The notes under the pieces were generated by a model, which saw only the letters and a list, made by a program, of their open reading frames with translations, was not told the origin of the DNA and made no database searches. 64,000 nucleotides of DNA, taken from the NCBI GenBank assembly GCA_022376515.1, contig WTXI01000060.1, positions 124,001 through 188,000 on the forward strand, in the 5' to 3' direction. Below, piece by piece: positions 36,324 to 49,000 of the stretch. The DNA comes from Lactifluus volemus. Taxonomy: Eukaryota; Basidiomycota; Agaricomycetes; Russulales; Russulaceae. Made by a program: the position numbers and the translations under genes. Within the stretch, counting starts at the first letter, position 1, and every line of letters begins with the position of its first letter.

Positions 36324-37871
36324 GGGGGGCTCCTTGATCCGCTACCACCACCAGGGTGCGATTTTCCCACGGCGCGAGCCAGGGCAAGGATGGGTGAAGA
36401 GGCAATGCCACCACCCAAGGAATACCACCGGCCCCTCGAACCTGAACCCACATAACATAACATGCCTGGAGAACCCAGCAGACATTCACACACACCGTGT
36501 CACCCACTACATACAGATATGCACCACTGTGTCAGCAAGAACAGTAATTGACAAATCACTAAGATGCACTAAGAGCCACCGCTCACCATAATCACTTGTC
36601 ATGACGAATCGTAAATGTGAGATGACACCAATATAAAACCAATGATAATGCCCAGTCAATGTACCACGCTGAACATCCCACTCAAATGAGACCTAACTGC
36701 CCTCAACCTCCAGCGGACTCGGAGACCTTCAACTGACTCCTCCCCATACCCTCACAAAGTGCCACCGAGCTGTCTACCACTCGGCAATATGGCCGAACAC
36801 GCCTCCCACAACAAAAGAGCTGAGTACGAATACTCCCTTTGTTCCAAATAACAAACCAAAAAAGTAAAATAGTCGCACTCCGAGTCCCCGGCCCAACCAA
36901 CATCCACCACGCTGCTCGAATCTCGACCATATCAGGCACTGTATCAGGTCACTAAAATGTATTATCAATTTTGCTGAAATAACTGAAGAGGGAAGTGCCA
37001 TCTGAGTCGCTGCACTTGGCCGAAAGAAGGCACACTATAAGATAAGATAAGACAAGGCTACTTCAAAGTCGAGCCACCCCTTCATCAGAACAATAAGAAG
37101 CCTTTATGGAAACACCAACACCCAAATATCCATCAACGGCGAGCTCAGTGAACTGTTCCAAATCACGCAGGGGGTGAGCTGAGGAGATCCCCGCTCCTGC
37201 CTGACCTTCAACTTAGAAGATGAACCATTAGTACGCATGATAAGAGACAGCCCCGATACAGCCTCAAATGTTTCGAACCTCGCGCTACGACTAAGCGTTT
37301 CGAATCTCCATCTCATACTTCCCATTCCCCTACTACCTCACTTGGGATGACAACAAGCCTCGTAGCCGGCACACACCAGAAAGATTCAGACAGATAGACT
37401 AAGCTGAGATAGTACAGGACATGAGAAAATACATCCACTAGACCACGATCCACTGGCACTCAAAGAACGAACCTGAACCATGAAAGGTGGCGAAGTGATA
37501 CACCCCCTAGGGACATAGTTTGGTAACTAAGTTGATGACACTCCCCGTGTGAGAGCCAACCCTAGACAAAATTAAATGCCAAACCGACCTGTGAAACAAA
37601 TCCCACCCCACCCTATGTGACCAAATGGCGCAAACGCTGAACACCCAGGCAATAGATTGCAATATAAACCCGATAATGACCCATTTGATGAAGATGATCT
37701 AAACGATACGAACTGTTGAGATCATGTGGCAAAGCATACCTGAACTTTACAGCCTCACACCCAAAGTGGAAGATGATAACGCATATCATGATTGATGAAT
37801 GCGCCCCCCCATCACAGCCAAACAAGCCCGAATAAACATGTTTCTACAAACATAGGACACCCCAAGCCTTC

Positions 37872-38931
37872 TTGACTTCTTACCACCATCATCGAAATTT
37901 TCTCGATGCCTTATCCCCCATTCTCGACTTTCAGTCCTTTGACAAAGCCAAGGACGACCGCACTCTAGGCATTCCAGGTGCAGACAAAGCAATAAACGCG
38001 GCTGTGGAAGTTATCTGCGCACTCCCAGAAGACATCCAGCAAGGACATCGCTTAGGCGATGGTTCGGACGTGGTGGAGGCAGCCCTTAGAGCCGCCTTTG
38101 TTCCCCAAGCCGTTGACCCCCTCCTACTCCCTCTGTAGCCCCCACCGAGCCCCGAGCTCGCTTGGCGAGGCTGGCACATCAAATTCCCAGTCGCCTTTTA
38201 CACCGTTTTGCACTGGGACACCCGTTTCACAGCCCAACACTCCACACCCTGAGCCCTCCAGTGATTCTCCGGGCGAAGGGCAGGCGGGCACGACCCCTAG
38301 GGCTAAGGGCAAACCCCCAACCCGTCGGGCTCTTTCCGTGGCTGACGAACTCTCAGTGTTCGACATCCACAATATACTCCGTCGCCGCTGGTTCTTATCA
38401 CGGGACCACCTCGTGGCTAACGTCATTTCGGCCCAAAAGGCCGAAGATGGAAAAGTTTTTTGGGTTGAGTTCGCTCCCCAGTTCCACGCTCATCTGGTCA
38501 AGTGCGCTGTTGCACTTGTACCTCGCCCCCTCAACAAGGTGAAAAAGGTGATGTTCGGATACATCTTAGAGCTTCTTAACGGAGAAGGCCCTCAAGCCTT
38601 TTTCGATCTCTCCAAGGGACAGAGAGTGGCATCCCTGGCTCTGAAGGAGAAGAGGCGACTTGCACGGAAAAGGAATCGCGCATCGAGGCAGGAGCGCCGG
38701 AAGGCCGCTGTCGAGGCAGCCAATGGCAAACCACAACGGTCATGCAAGTTCTGCAAGCGAGAGTTTGCGACACGCAGGGCCACCAAGCGACACCGATGCC
38801 CTTTCTCCAAGGAGGATAGTGATGAGAGTGGGGAGGCGAGCGGCAAAGGCAAGTCCAGAGCTGCCCCAAAACCAAACAAGCCGGCCCCCAAGACTCGAGA
38901 CGCTCCCCCAACCCCCCTGTCAGCACCATGA
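37872..38931 (+). CDS. Retroposon ORF1-like protein with a C2HC zinc finger
   Basis: The main frame, 38059-38931 (290 codons), has a Pro/Ser-rich start, a middle region containing FDIHNILRRRWFLSRD and a FGYILELLNGEGPQAFFDLS segment, a highly basic stretch, a finger C-x2-C-x12-H-x-C (CKFCKREFATRRATKRHRC, about 38740-38800), and a Lys/Pro-rich tail. An overlapping upstream frame (37872-38138, 88 codons) may be its N-terminal part after a frameshift. A basic middle plus a Cys/His finger is what nucleic-acid-binding ORF1 proteins of LINEs look like, but I cannot place the family. Confidence 0.5.
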
Positions 38932-39209
38932 CCACCGCTCAATCTCAGGCTAAGAAGACGCAAGACCAACATCCATCGAAAAAGAAGAAGAAGTCAAGCT
39001 CGACATCGAAGCCTCAAGAACCGACACCGACAACGACTACTCCTGGCCCCCGGGAAAGTGCGGCAACGCATGTCCCCAATCGCACGTTAGGCAGAGTGCT
39101 AGCCTCCGACCAGCCACACGAGATGACCTCCGACCGCCGCTCGTCGCGACTCAACACCGAGATGAAACGCAGGACAAGGAGAGGGTTATTGGACAAACTG
39201 CATGAGTAG
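38928..39209 (+). CDS. Small Lys/Ser/Thr-rich ORF overlapping the finger ORF by ATGA
   Basis: 93 codons. The start codon overlaps the upstream stop in ATGA (38928-38931), the arrangement used for termination-reinitiation between adjacent ORFs of some retroelements. The composition is KKKKKS and T-P-rich with a basic end (TEMKRRTRRGLLDKLHE). No domain recognised; it may be a remnant of the start of an ORF2. Confidence 0.35.
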   Translation: MTTAQSQAKKTQDQHPSKKKKKSSSTSKPQEPTPTTTTPGPRESAATHVPNRTLGRVLASDQPHEMTSDRRSSRLNTEMKRRTRRGLLDKLHE

Positions 39210-40104
39210 CTCTACATAGCGGACACTGTATAGTTACAACACGGTATATAGGGCGATCCCCTGAATCCGTCTCAACAGAGAAAAGTTCATTCACAACATA
39301 GGACACCCGCTGAGAAGCCCACGCACAGAACTCCTAAACGATGGCACCAGTAGAATGTTAGCAATGGCATGGCAATACCACACCAACCTTGCAGCAATCC
39401 ATCTAGCCCCCCATCTATGCACCTCCTACCAACATGGTACCACCCCACCTCAAGACCCTGCCCCATCAAAAATACCATGTTGCACCTATATCAATTGTTG
39501 TACACCTTGTTAGTGCATCAGCGCAACTGTGCGGAACTCACCAAGGTCCCCCCACGTGCTCCTCCCCAATTATGTATGCCAAGCTGCATAAACGAATGCC
39601 TACCTAGCATGTGCACCGAAACTGACAAGACCTTTGGGGAAAGCAGGGACCCGTCCACGCGAACGCCTATACAAGTCAACGCATGGCTCATACAAAACCG
39701 GAGACCACTGGAAAACATATTTAACCATGAACACCGCTGAACATGCACGAAGTATATCACCATGACATGGCATTGGGTACTATCCTAGGATGCGGCTCCA
39801 TCAATTCACCCCCACATACCTCATAATCCAGAAGAATGAACACACCTCAATGAGAAAACCCCCGACTTATGGGATGCTGCCTGCTGGCTCCAGATTCCTA
39901 CTATCTCCGAGTCCACTCACTTGATACGGGCTCCCTGATGCAAACGAATTATCCAACCGCGTAACCACAATGAAAACGAGATCAGAACAAGGTGGTAATC
40001 AACACAAGACTCACCAACGATAGAATCACGGCTAAGAAAATCAAGCAAAAGAAAAGTTCACCATGACAGCATCCCACACCTGGGATCTCACCTTCAGATA
40101 GCAT
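39210..40104. other. Non-coding part of retroposon
   Basis: No supported gene. C/A-rich sequence on the plus strand with short chance frames only. Confidence 0.5.
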
Positions 40105-40118
40105 GGGTTCCCCCATAC

Positions 40119-40399
40119 TTTTTTTTTTTTTTTTTTAAATCAGCATTTATATCCCGCAACATGTGACTATGACAAAGACGCGGTCCCTATGGGTACAGGA
40201 ATGGATCAGGCGGCGGGGGGAGTGTGGGTGAGGTATAACGTTGGGCTGGACGGAAGGATGGCTGTTTTGGGGGCGGGGAAGGGAGTAGAGAGTGGGTACT
40301 ATCTACAGTGAGAAGGTGTACAATCTATCTAAGGGGACATCATCCCGGGTTCCACGCTTCTCTCGGGGCTATGCAGGCGCGCGTCGCTTTCAGGAAGCG
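40119..40399 (-). mobile_element. 5'-truncated LINE (3' UTR only), nested
   Basis: A plus-strand T run of 18 (40119-40136) is the poly(A) tail of a minus-strand insertion. The body matches the 3' UTR of the LINE at 11989-12240 (CATTTATATCCCGCAACATGTGACTATGACAAAGACGCGGTCCC). A perfect 14-bp target duplication GGGTTCCCCCATAC flanks it (40105-40118 and 40400-40413). Confidence 0.93.
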
Positions 40400-40680
40400 G
40401 GGTTCCCCCATACAACTGGCTCTACAATCGTGAGGTTTTAGTGGGTAGGAGGCCACCATAGCTGACCCCAGGTGAAGTGGCCTGAGTCCCACACTATCCC
40501 TTTTCCAGGGATGTGCGTAAATGCATTTTCGTCCTCTCCCCGGTCCACCGGCCCGGCTCCAGCGCGCTAAGATAAGCTGATGGTAAATCTCCTGATACTT
40601 AGCACTTTATTTAGGTAGTTAGCGTCTAGTTAACTCCCCCAATAAAAAGCGCTTTCCAAAAAAAAAAATAGTGGTGACTC

Positions 40681-41744
40681 TTGAATGTGATACGAGTTTG
40701 CACGCTCCAATGGCTGATTTATGTCACTGCCGGAGCATGGACGGGTGTGTTGGTAGGCAGGTGTTAGCAGGCGGGCAGGGATGGACCAGTTGCGAAAGGC
40801 GGGTATCAACAGCAGGGTGGTGGACATAAATGTAGACACGGACACACGGATGAGTCAGTGCAGGCGGGCATAGGCGGGGGTGAGATGGGGATGGGGACAG
40901 GCGTGGGCACCAGGTGGGCGATCCCAGCCTTCGTGGACATTCCCTACTCGTGCTTCCTGATCTTGAAGGAAGTGATGCCCACGACCGTGTTGATGGTACT
41001 GAACCTCAGTGGCTGTGATATCACACTGAGGGAAACCGAGAGTGAGGATGGGCAAGGAGCGACGTTCGAGTAATGACTAAGCGATCCAACCCAACTTGAA
41101 AGATCCAAATCGCCGTGCATCCGTGCATGCTATCACTCTGCCACACTGACTTCAGAACATGATCTAGCTCATCTGAAGCCATTTTCAAGGTCATTTTCTC
41201 ATGTCAGAATTTGTTGTTCACCGGATCCAGACTGGTCCCATCCGGACACCCGGAGTATCAGCGTCGCGTCACATAATGCCGCTACCTGGGAGTTGCTGGG
41301 ACTTTTAGCACTCAGCCAGTTTCCATCAATCTGCCGAGATATTCTTCCGAAGGGATTCGACATCGTGCGCGGAGTTGGTTGTGGTGCGCAACGCACAACG
41401 TGCCTTCAGTACTCCGCCCTAAACTATGGCTTTTGCTTTTATGTCCCCTCTCGAACCAGGAGGTCATCAACCCATTTCGATGGCTGGGAAAACGTCATAC
41501 TGTTTCCTCAGTCGTAGTTGCTAAGGATGCGTTTCAACTGGTCAAGCCTAGCACTCACGCCTAGGGATTTATGAATCCTGAAGAGCTTGGCAGGTTCTCC
41601 ACAAGGCCTCTCGCACGGGGGGGTAAGAACTCATTAGAACAGATAAGTATGAGATGGCCTGGGAAATGACAAATCTGTGAGAGAGGGTGTTCACGTCCGT
41701 GGGTATGGTGGCGGCACCACTAGTAGGAAGGAGGGTAGGATGGA
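40681..41744. other. Repeated spacer, unit C, right part
   Basis: Continuation of the unit spacer after the retroposon, homologous to 15434-16500 in unit A. The G-rich block at 40855-40910 has lost the perfect G-quadruplex pattern of unit A. No gene seen. Confidence 0.5.
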
Positions 41745-42462
41745 ATCGTGGTATATCCTCACCTTTGACTTGCGCTTTTATCCCAGTGCGACATGTTTAA
41801 ACTGGACGAGTTTACCATTTTATTCCAGTGGAAGAGGCACCATCGCAAGAGGCGCGTGTGCACAGTGTCATGCCAGTCGGTTCAGGCGGACCCGAACGAA
41901 GGTGTGTGGGACAGCATCTTCGAGTTGATCTCGACGGTACCACTCTTTCTCCCTGAGAGTCTGACATGCGAAAACACCACTCGTCGTTGGCTCACCATGA
42001 ATCACGAACCGAACAGACAGATAAGCGCTTGTCATACATACCCACTCCCTGCTTTTATCCTTCTCCACCCTCTACCCCCTCGACCATCCAACGAACTCGT
42101 AACTGCTGTCATTATGATGTAAACTTGATTTGCGGCTCTTCCGTTCATATATGTATGCCAAGAAAGTATCAGCGTCTGTGCCTCGGGCTGGATTGTGGAT
42201 GAAATCAAACTGGGGTAAATTGACCACATCAAGAAGTCCGTGTTGATGTTGCATGCGAAAACCGTCACTGTGAAAATCTGGTAGGAAATGATGATGCCCC
42301 AGGTCGTTCTCCTACCTTCAGCTATCTACTAGTGACTGACAGCTCTCTCCCGGCTCTAACTTCTGGGTCACGTGACAAATATTGCTCGTAATAAACCGAA
42401 GAACGATAGCGAACACCCCATGCCATGGTAGCACAGTGAGATACTGTAACATCCTCATCTAG
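41745..42462 (+). pseudogene. Old decayed copy of the RhoGEF 3' end, unit C
   Basis: Counterpart of 16501-17239: CACCTTTGACTTGCGCTTTTATCC, GTGCGACATGTTTAAACTGGACGA, GGAAGAGGCACCATCGCAAGAGGCGCG, GTTCAGGCGGACCCGAACG, and the 3' flank with the TATATGTATG motif. No open CNH frame is left. Confidence 0.75.
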
Positions 42463-44110
42463 CTAATGGTGACCCTTATTTTTCGTCTCAATGTGCGCGC
42501 GCAACCGCTTCTGCTTCTCCCTCAACGACTGTTTCTTCCCTCTGACCGATTTACTACCTAAGATCATCATCGGCTTGTTGCGCGCCTTCTCGCGATTCGT
42601 CGAGCTGCTCGCTGTCTCCTTCTTCTCCTTTCCTTTCAGCGAAACTAAACTTTTCTCTACCCTCGCGACCTCGCGCTATCGATCCGATCCGATCCTCGTA
42701 GTCAGCCTTGGCCTTCTTGCGCAGGCCGAGAATATTACTCTCAGAGACGACGAAGGCTGATGTATCGTCCGCGCCGGACCAAGCCGCCTTTTTTACGGCA
42801 GAGAGAGAAGCCAGTTTGTGTTTCGCAGCAGGACCACCCCCGGTTTCGACCGCTTGCGTGGCTGCCTGTATTCGCAAGTCGGAAATTAATGCGAAATCAG
42901 CTGGTGTAAGGATCTACCAGTGTAGAAATATATATCAAATCGTGAACGTGTAGAGATTGCGCATAATAGTACCTTCGTTGTTGCTAATGTCGAGGTCCGG
43001 TTCACTTCGACAGGTGATGGGCTGTCGTTGTCTGCAAGTCGGGTTTTACTCGTCGTGTTCCCCATGTACCGTCTTGAGATGATCCTCGAGGAGCTACAGA
43101 GTAATATAGTCCACCATTATTCAAGACGAAGTAGGAGAAATACGTACCGTAAGGCCGTCAATGTCCATGGCGGGAATTTCGACATATCCAAACGGAGTAG
43201 GCTGTCTGCTTTAGGCCATCCCCATACTTGCCGTCTTTCCCCGCTCCTGACGTTTTAGCATGCTAGGGTTGACCTCAGAGTACAGCTGCAGTAGACCACG
43301 TGCAGCACCTACCACGCGTTTATCCCTGTTCTTCCGGTAGCCGATCGCGTTCAGACCTGCGGCAACAACCTCCGAGCCAACTCCGGGATGCACGAATTGA
43401 TGAGATAATTTACGAACAGGAGGAACGAGAGCGTCAGTGGGCGTAAGGTCATGCGGGGACTGGGCAAGTGAAGCGAGAATCGCTGGGGCACGTAGCTGGT
43501 GGTGCGTGAGATACTTGAAATTGTATTTATAAAAGCCAAGGATGGTCAGCAAGTGCAATGAGGTGATGCGACTCAGGAGCTGCATGATGAGAATTTTGTG
43601 ATCAAGCGAAAAGCGAGCATCATATTTCTGCAACAGATCGTAGAGCCTTTCGCCAAACGTTTGTGGATCGTGCAGTAGTTGGATGGCAGGAAAATTGAAG
43701 GGATTTCCCGCGTCTTTGTGTCTTTGTTGCTGTGAACGAGTCTCAGCAGATCAAATAATCAGAAGTACTAGCCTTAGACGAACCTTTGCTCACCGTCTTT
43801 AATATTTTCCGCATCTTCTTTTCACCGCTGCGCGTCTTTTTCTTTACTTCACGTTTATGCTCGAGCGATTTGACGTTGACGCTCTTCGAGAGTCCAAGTG
43901 AGGTGAGACATTGTCAGCAAACTGGAACATACGTTGACGTCACTCTCGTTCCTACTATCCTTAGACTCTTCGTCGCTGCCGAGGAAGGAGTGTACTTTGA
44001 GCTTTGATGATGGGGTGAAAGCATCCCAATGTGAGAATCGCGACAGATTTGGCATCGTCCCTACTGTATATTGCGTCAAATGTAGCAGGCGAACGGGCGC
44101 TAAAGGAACC
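42463..44110 (-). pseudogene. SDA1: SDA1 fragment C (middle to C-terminus)
   Basis: Nearly collinear with fragment A and better preserved. 43211-43633 is one open exon with KYDARFSLDHKILIMQLLSR, LTHHQLRAPAILASLAQSPH, VRKLSHQFVHPGVGSEVVAA and RKNRDKRVVGAARGLLQLY. The region 42554-42877 has QAATQAVETGGGPAAKHKL and SESNILGLRKKAKADYEDR. The true C-terminal frame resumes after a frameshift near 42640 and ends at the stop at 42463-42465 (reading KARNKPMMI, LREKQKRLRAH). The N-terminal half is missing because the gene is cut at junction C/D (44111). Confidence 0.87.
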
Positions 44111-44122
44111 AAAGGGGAATGG

Positions 44123-45373
44123 ACCCTTTTTTCTATTTTACCTACATCGGAGTTTTATTTGTTACATTTATTTTTTTCAGTCGCGCTTTGCATACTATAT
44201 TGAGGCACTCGTACCTTCATCTCCAAATAGTGCAAACACATCGCCGCAGAAGCTCAATGGTTCGAAAGACGTACACTTTTTCAGCGCTGGGAGTCTTGGA
44301 GGACGCACCCTTGTCATTTACATGAAGAAGAAAGGGGTAAACTTGTCTCCTAGTTGTCCCCTCAGTCGATCTCACGTGGCGGTTAGCTTGATAGTGTTTT
44401 CCGCGTACTCGAGCCCGTTGTTGGCAAGATCAACGAGAGAACAAAAGCTCCCGTATCTCTCAGCTCCCGACTTGGCTGGCGCCAACCTCGCTCAGAGTGG
44501 TTCCGAGTCTACCGAGTACGTATACGTACTCCGACCTCCGGGAACGGACCCACTGTTGACACCACACTTGACAGGACTTCTTCCTCCCGTCAGAATCGTA
44601 TGACCTCATCTTCCTGAAAGCGAGGATCGCCATTCTCTGCACAAAGGGCTTTGAGATCATGGATCTCTCCGAGTCAGTCTTTCTCTCTTCGTACCTCATT
44701 TACGTGTTTGATGTCTCGTTATCTGCAGTTTCAAGAGCGTAACTATTCCACAACGTGACGATCCTCGTCACGAGAAGCTCGCTAAACGATGCGAGTCATG
44801 TCGTCCAATGGGTATGTTCCGGTCTAGCGAGAACGAGTTCCTGCTGTGCTACGATGGTAATTCTTCATGTACTTTCGCTTCCTCTCTTGATGCTCATCTA
44901 TCTTCGCAGAATTCGGGTTGTATGTGAATCGACATGGGGACCCAAGTCGTACGAAAGGTACGATCGAGTGGGAGGGTACCGCAGAGCACGTCGCATGGCA
45001 CCCTCCATACATCCTCATCTTCGACTCGCGCTTCATCGAAGTGCGACATGTTGAAACTGGACGACTGTGCCAGATTATTCCAGGCCATGACCTGCGATGC
45101 ATTTGGGACGGGCGCGGGGCGTCATTACCACTCCCTGCGCCGGGCCCCAATGGAAGCTGGGAAGAGGCACCATCACAAGAGGCGCGGGTGCATGGGGTCA
45201 TGCGCGCAGAAGAGGTACCACAAGGGCGCCCTGGTTCAGGCGGACCTGCGCGTGGTACGGGACAGCATATCTTCGAGTTGATCCCGGCTGTACCACTCTT
45301 CCTCCCTGAGAGGCTGGCGTCGCCAACGCAGCACTCGTCTTTCCTTCACCCTACCTTGAATGGCTCACCATAA
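44123..45373 (+). pseudogene. RhoGEF CNH-domain fragment, unit D (best preserved)
   Basis: Closest to the parental exons 4577-5836. The exon VPSSPNSANTSPQKLNGSKD, the VFRVLEPVVGKINERTKAP exon, the DFFLPSESYDLIFLKARIAI exon and the last exon (44918 to the stop at 45371-45373) are all readable. It still lacks DEP, DH and PH and begins in an intron, so it could be made only from a cryptic promoter. I class it as a truncated gene rather than a functional one. Confidence 0.75.
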
Positions 45374-46004
45374 TTCGCGAACCGAACAGACAGACAAGTA
45401 CCTACTGTACATCCCCTCCTTTCCCCCCCCACCCTTAAACGAACTCTTCGTTGCTCTGATTATGATATGTACTTGATTCGCGGCCCCTCTGTTCATATAT
45501 GTATGTCAAGGAAGTGTGTGTGCCTGGATTGTGGATGGAATCAAATTGGGGAAATTGACTCCACCAAGAAGTTCATGTAGATGTCGCATGTGCAAACCGT
45601 CACCTGGGACAATCTGGTGGCCACCAGTTTGCCTGTGCCGGTTCGTGTCACGTGACTGATGCTACGCGAAGGACGATAACACGAACATCTTCCCAAGACT
45701 CAAAAGACTTCGACAGCCTTCTGATGAAGTACAATCATAGATTCACTGGTGCTATCTCTGCCGATGAATTTTGGGATGGCATACATACATAGTGTACCGA
45801 TTCTAGCTAGATGAACTAGGAACATATACCGTAGCCCAATTCGATCCATGTACAAAGTTTGAGAAATCAAGCTGGGAATAATTTCGGCCTGCAATCCAGA
45901 CAGTGTTAGACCTATTGAAAAATGGCCGGTGAATCTGTGGAATCCATAAAAGAAGCTCTCCATTCTCCCCACACACCCAACCATCATTATTGACCGGGAA
46001 CTTG

Positions 46005-49000
46005 TCAATGTCTTCCGTTCTGCGCTTGTCCGGATGAATCGCGCGACTTCGCGAGGCCGAGGCGGTGCACAGGGTTCCGACATGCCACATGCGAATCGTG
46101 CAATCTGTCGAGGACGAGGCGATCCGTTGTCCATCCGGCAAGAATGCAACAGATTCGACTGCATCGGAGTGTCCAGTAAATGGGCTCTCCTGTTGTTGCA
46201 TCCCACACGCGAATCGTACGATCTTCAGAGCCGGAGGCAATGTACTGCCCATCTGGTGAGAATGCAACGGAGTTGACCCCACTCGTATGTCCAGTAAATG
46301 GGTCGGCCACAAGTGCTCCTGTTGCGGCATCCCACACGCGAATCGTGCGGTCATCTGAGGCTGAAGCAATGCGCTCCCCGTTCGGCGAGAATGCAACAAA
46401 ATTGACATCGTCGCTATGCCCAATAAACGGCCCGGCTACAACCTCTCCTGTTCCTGCGTCCCACACACGAATCGTGCGATCGACGGAAGCTGAGGCAATG
46501 CGCTGCCCGTCTGATGAGAACGCAATGGAGAAGACACCATCGGCGTGTCCAGTAAATGGGCCGGCTACAACCTCTCCTGTTGCAGCATCCCACACACGAA
46601 TCGTGAGATCTAGCGAGCTCGAAGCGATGCGTTGCCCGTCCGGTGAAAATACAACTGAGACGGTCCAATCATTGTGTCCTGTAAATGGGCCCATTACGGC
46701 CTCTCCCGTTGCTGCATCCCACACACGAATCGTGTGATCGTTCGATCCCGAAGCGATTTGCTGCCCGTCCGGTGAGAATGAAACACCACTAACCCAATCG
46801 GTGTGTCCAGTAAACGGGCCCGCTGTGACCTCTCCTGTTGTGGCATCCCAAATACAAATCGTGTGATCTGCTGAGGCCGAGGCGATACGCTGCCCGTCCG
46901 GCGAGACCGCAATACAAAAGACCGAATCGGCATGTCCAGTGAACGGACCTGCTACGGCCTCTCTTGTTGTGGAGTCCCACACACGAATCGTGCGATCGAA
47001 CGAGGCCGAGGCGATACGCTGTCCGTCCGGTGAGAGTGCAATAGAAAAGACTGAATCGGTGTGACCGGTAAACGGGCCCGCAATGATCTCTCCTGTTGCA
47101 GCATCCCACACACGAATTGTGCGATCGTACGAGGCGGACGCGATATGCCGCCCATCAGGTGAGAATGCAACAGAAGAGACTGTATCGGTGTGTCCATTAA
47201 ACGGGCCCGTCATGACCTCTCCTGTTGCGGAATTCCAAACACGAATTGTGTGATCTTCCGAGGCCGAGGCAATGTGCTCCCCGTTCGGTGAAAATGCGAC
47301 AGAATATACCGGTTCAGTGTGTCCAGTAAATGGGCCCGCTACGATTCCTCCTACTGCGGAATCCCACAGGAGAATCGTGCGATCATGCGATCCCGAGACA
47401 ATGCGCTTCCCGTCCGGCGAGAATACAACAGAGTTGACGTCATCGGTGTGTCCAGTGAACGGGCCTGCAACAACCTCTCCTGTTGCAGCATTCCATATTC
47501 GGATCGTGCGATCTGCTGAGGCAGATGCGATGCGCTGCCCGTCTGGCGAGAACGCAACAGATAAGACCATATTACTATGTTCAATGAACGGTCCCGCAAC
47601 GACATCTCCTGTTGCGGCATCCCACACACGAATCGTGTGATCTTCCGAGGCCGAGACAATCCGCTGTCCGTCCGGCGAGAATGAAAGAAAAAAGACGCTA
47701 TCGGTGTGCTTAGCAAAGGGGCCCGCTACAAGCTCCCCCGTCGTGGCATCCCACACCCGAATCGTGTGGTCTCGCGAGCCTGAGGCAATCCGACGACCAT
47801 TTGGCGAGAATGCAACGGAATTGATCGACTCGTCATGGGCTTGAATCACCATTTCCAATGCTGGCCAATGAGACAATTGCCCGCGATCCAAAGATAATGT
47901 GTGGGAGAATGAGTGAAGATAATGCTTGATGATGCGGGAAGAGGATGGTGCGAATGGCAGAGCAGATATATATATATGCGGGGCACTTCTTGCTATTGAC
48001 ATCCCGAAATACCGCACAAATGCGAACGCATCGTTCACCAATCCCAGGAGATTCTCCACGTCTATTTGGGGCTGTTGTGATTGTACATAATAGTCACTAT
48101 ATGCCATTTATAATTATAGGATGTAATACCCACCTTCTGCTGCAGCCACATCTTCAGAGATGCCATTGCTGGCGACGCAAGGCCCACACTGTTCTTCATG
48201 CTAAGCACTTCTAGCCAGAACAGAAACTTTGTCTCGAACAGGGATCGAAGTTTCATGAAGAGATCTTGTTCGAAAGCAACGTGTTCTAGATGATCGTCCC
48301 AAAAGATGCAGGCATATGACAGAGCGGGCGGAATGTGCTCGGAAATTCGAGACTCCAAGTCTGGGATGTCCCTGTTCGCGAGATGTGACGACTCCAGTTT
48401 ACAAATGTTGAACTTGAGGCTATCCAGCATTAAACCAAGACAGGAATGTGCCAACCGACGGTGTGCCTTGCCAAAGTCGACATGAAATGCCCCACTCTTC
48501 TCATCTGCTAGAAAGTCACGGAATGAAGTATGGAGAGGAACGATCGGTCGCGTTCCATCAGATGAAGTGACATTGCTCAGTACTGAGCCGAGGTGACCGA
48601 GCATTTTGAGAACCCGATCAGAGTCATCAGGGTCAGGATCATCGGGATCATCTTTGGGTGCATGTCGACGCAGGGAAATCAGGGAACTGATGGTGAGAGG
48701 CTCGATCGCAGCAAAAATTTGTCCCATCACGGATCGAAATAACGTCTGTGCTGCAGGCGGCTTGAAATATCCCTCGAGGACCTCTTCGTATAACTGGTCC
48801 AACGGATCTTGTCCATCCCGATCTCGAGAGTGTCCCAACAAGCGCTGTACGACCTCTTTCTCACTGAAACCGAAACTAGAAGGAGGGTTGTTTATAAATC
48901 CGCATGCCACGGATGCCCACTGAAACAGGCCCTCCGCCGCCTTTGCTAGCTTCCCGCCATAGTCCTTGAAAGCATCCGGATGGAGCGCGTCCTGAAAGTA

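Larger units (their letters stand above)
36324..40668 (+). mobile_element. Poly(A) retroposon with 12-bp target duplication
   Basis: The insertion is flanked by TAGTGGTGACTC on both sides (36312-36323 and 40669-40680). The plus-strand 3' end has AATAAA (40641-40646) followed about 12 bases later by an A run (40658-40668). Units A and D are uninterrupted here (15422, 52544). It contains an ORF with a C2HC finger and a following small basic ORF, but no reverse transcriptase. It could be a non-autonomous LINE derivative or a retrocopied transcript. A minus-strand LINE fragment is nested inside at 40119-40399. The non-coding part 36324-37870 shows nothing I recognise. Confidence 0.8.
28067..44122. 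repeat. Tandem segmental duplication, unit C (16.0 kb)
   Basis: The order is CNH fragment (+), intact NLR-C (-), spacer interrupted by a 4.3-kb retroposon, decayed RhoGEF 3' end, and SDA1 fragment (-). Without the retroposon it is about 11.7 kb, the same order as unit A without its two insertions. Confidence 0.8.

Noticed and set aside
37020..37060. AAGATAAGATAAGACAAGG short repeat as a regulatory array
   Set aside because: Only about three imperfect units inside a retroposon; not enough to call a feature.
34999..45373. CNH fragments in units B-D as independent functional genes
   Set aside because: They begin in an intron, lack the DEP, DH, PH and start regions, and B and C carry disabling changes. 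D is better preserved but has no visible promoter or start of its own.
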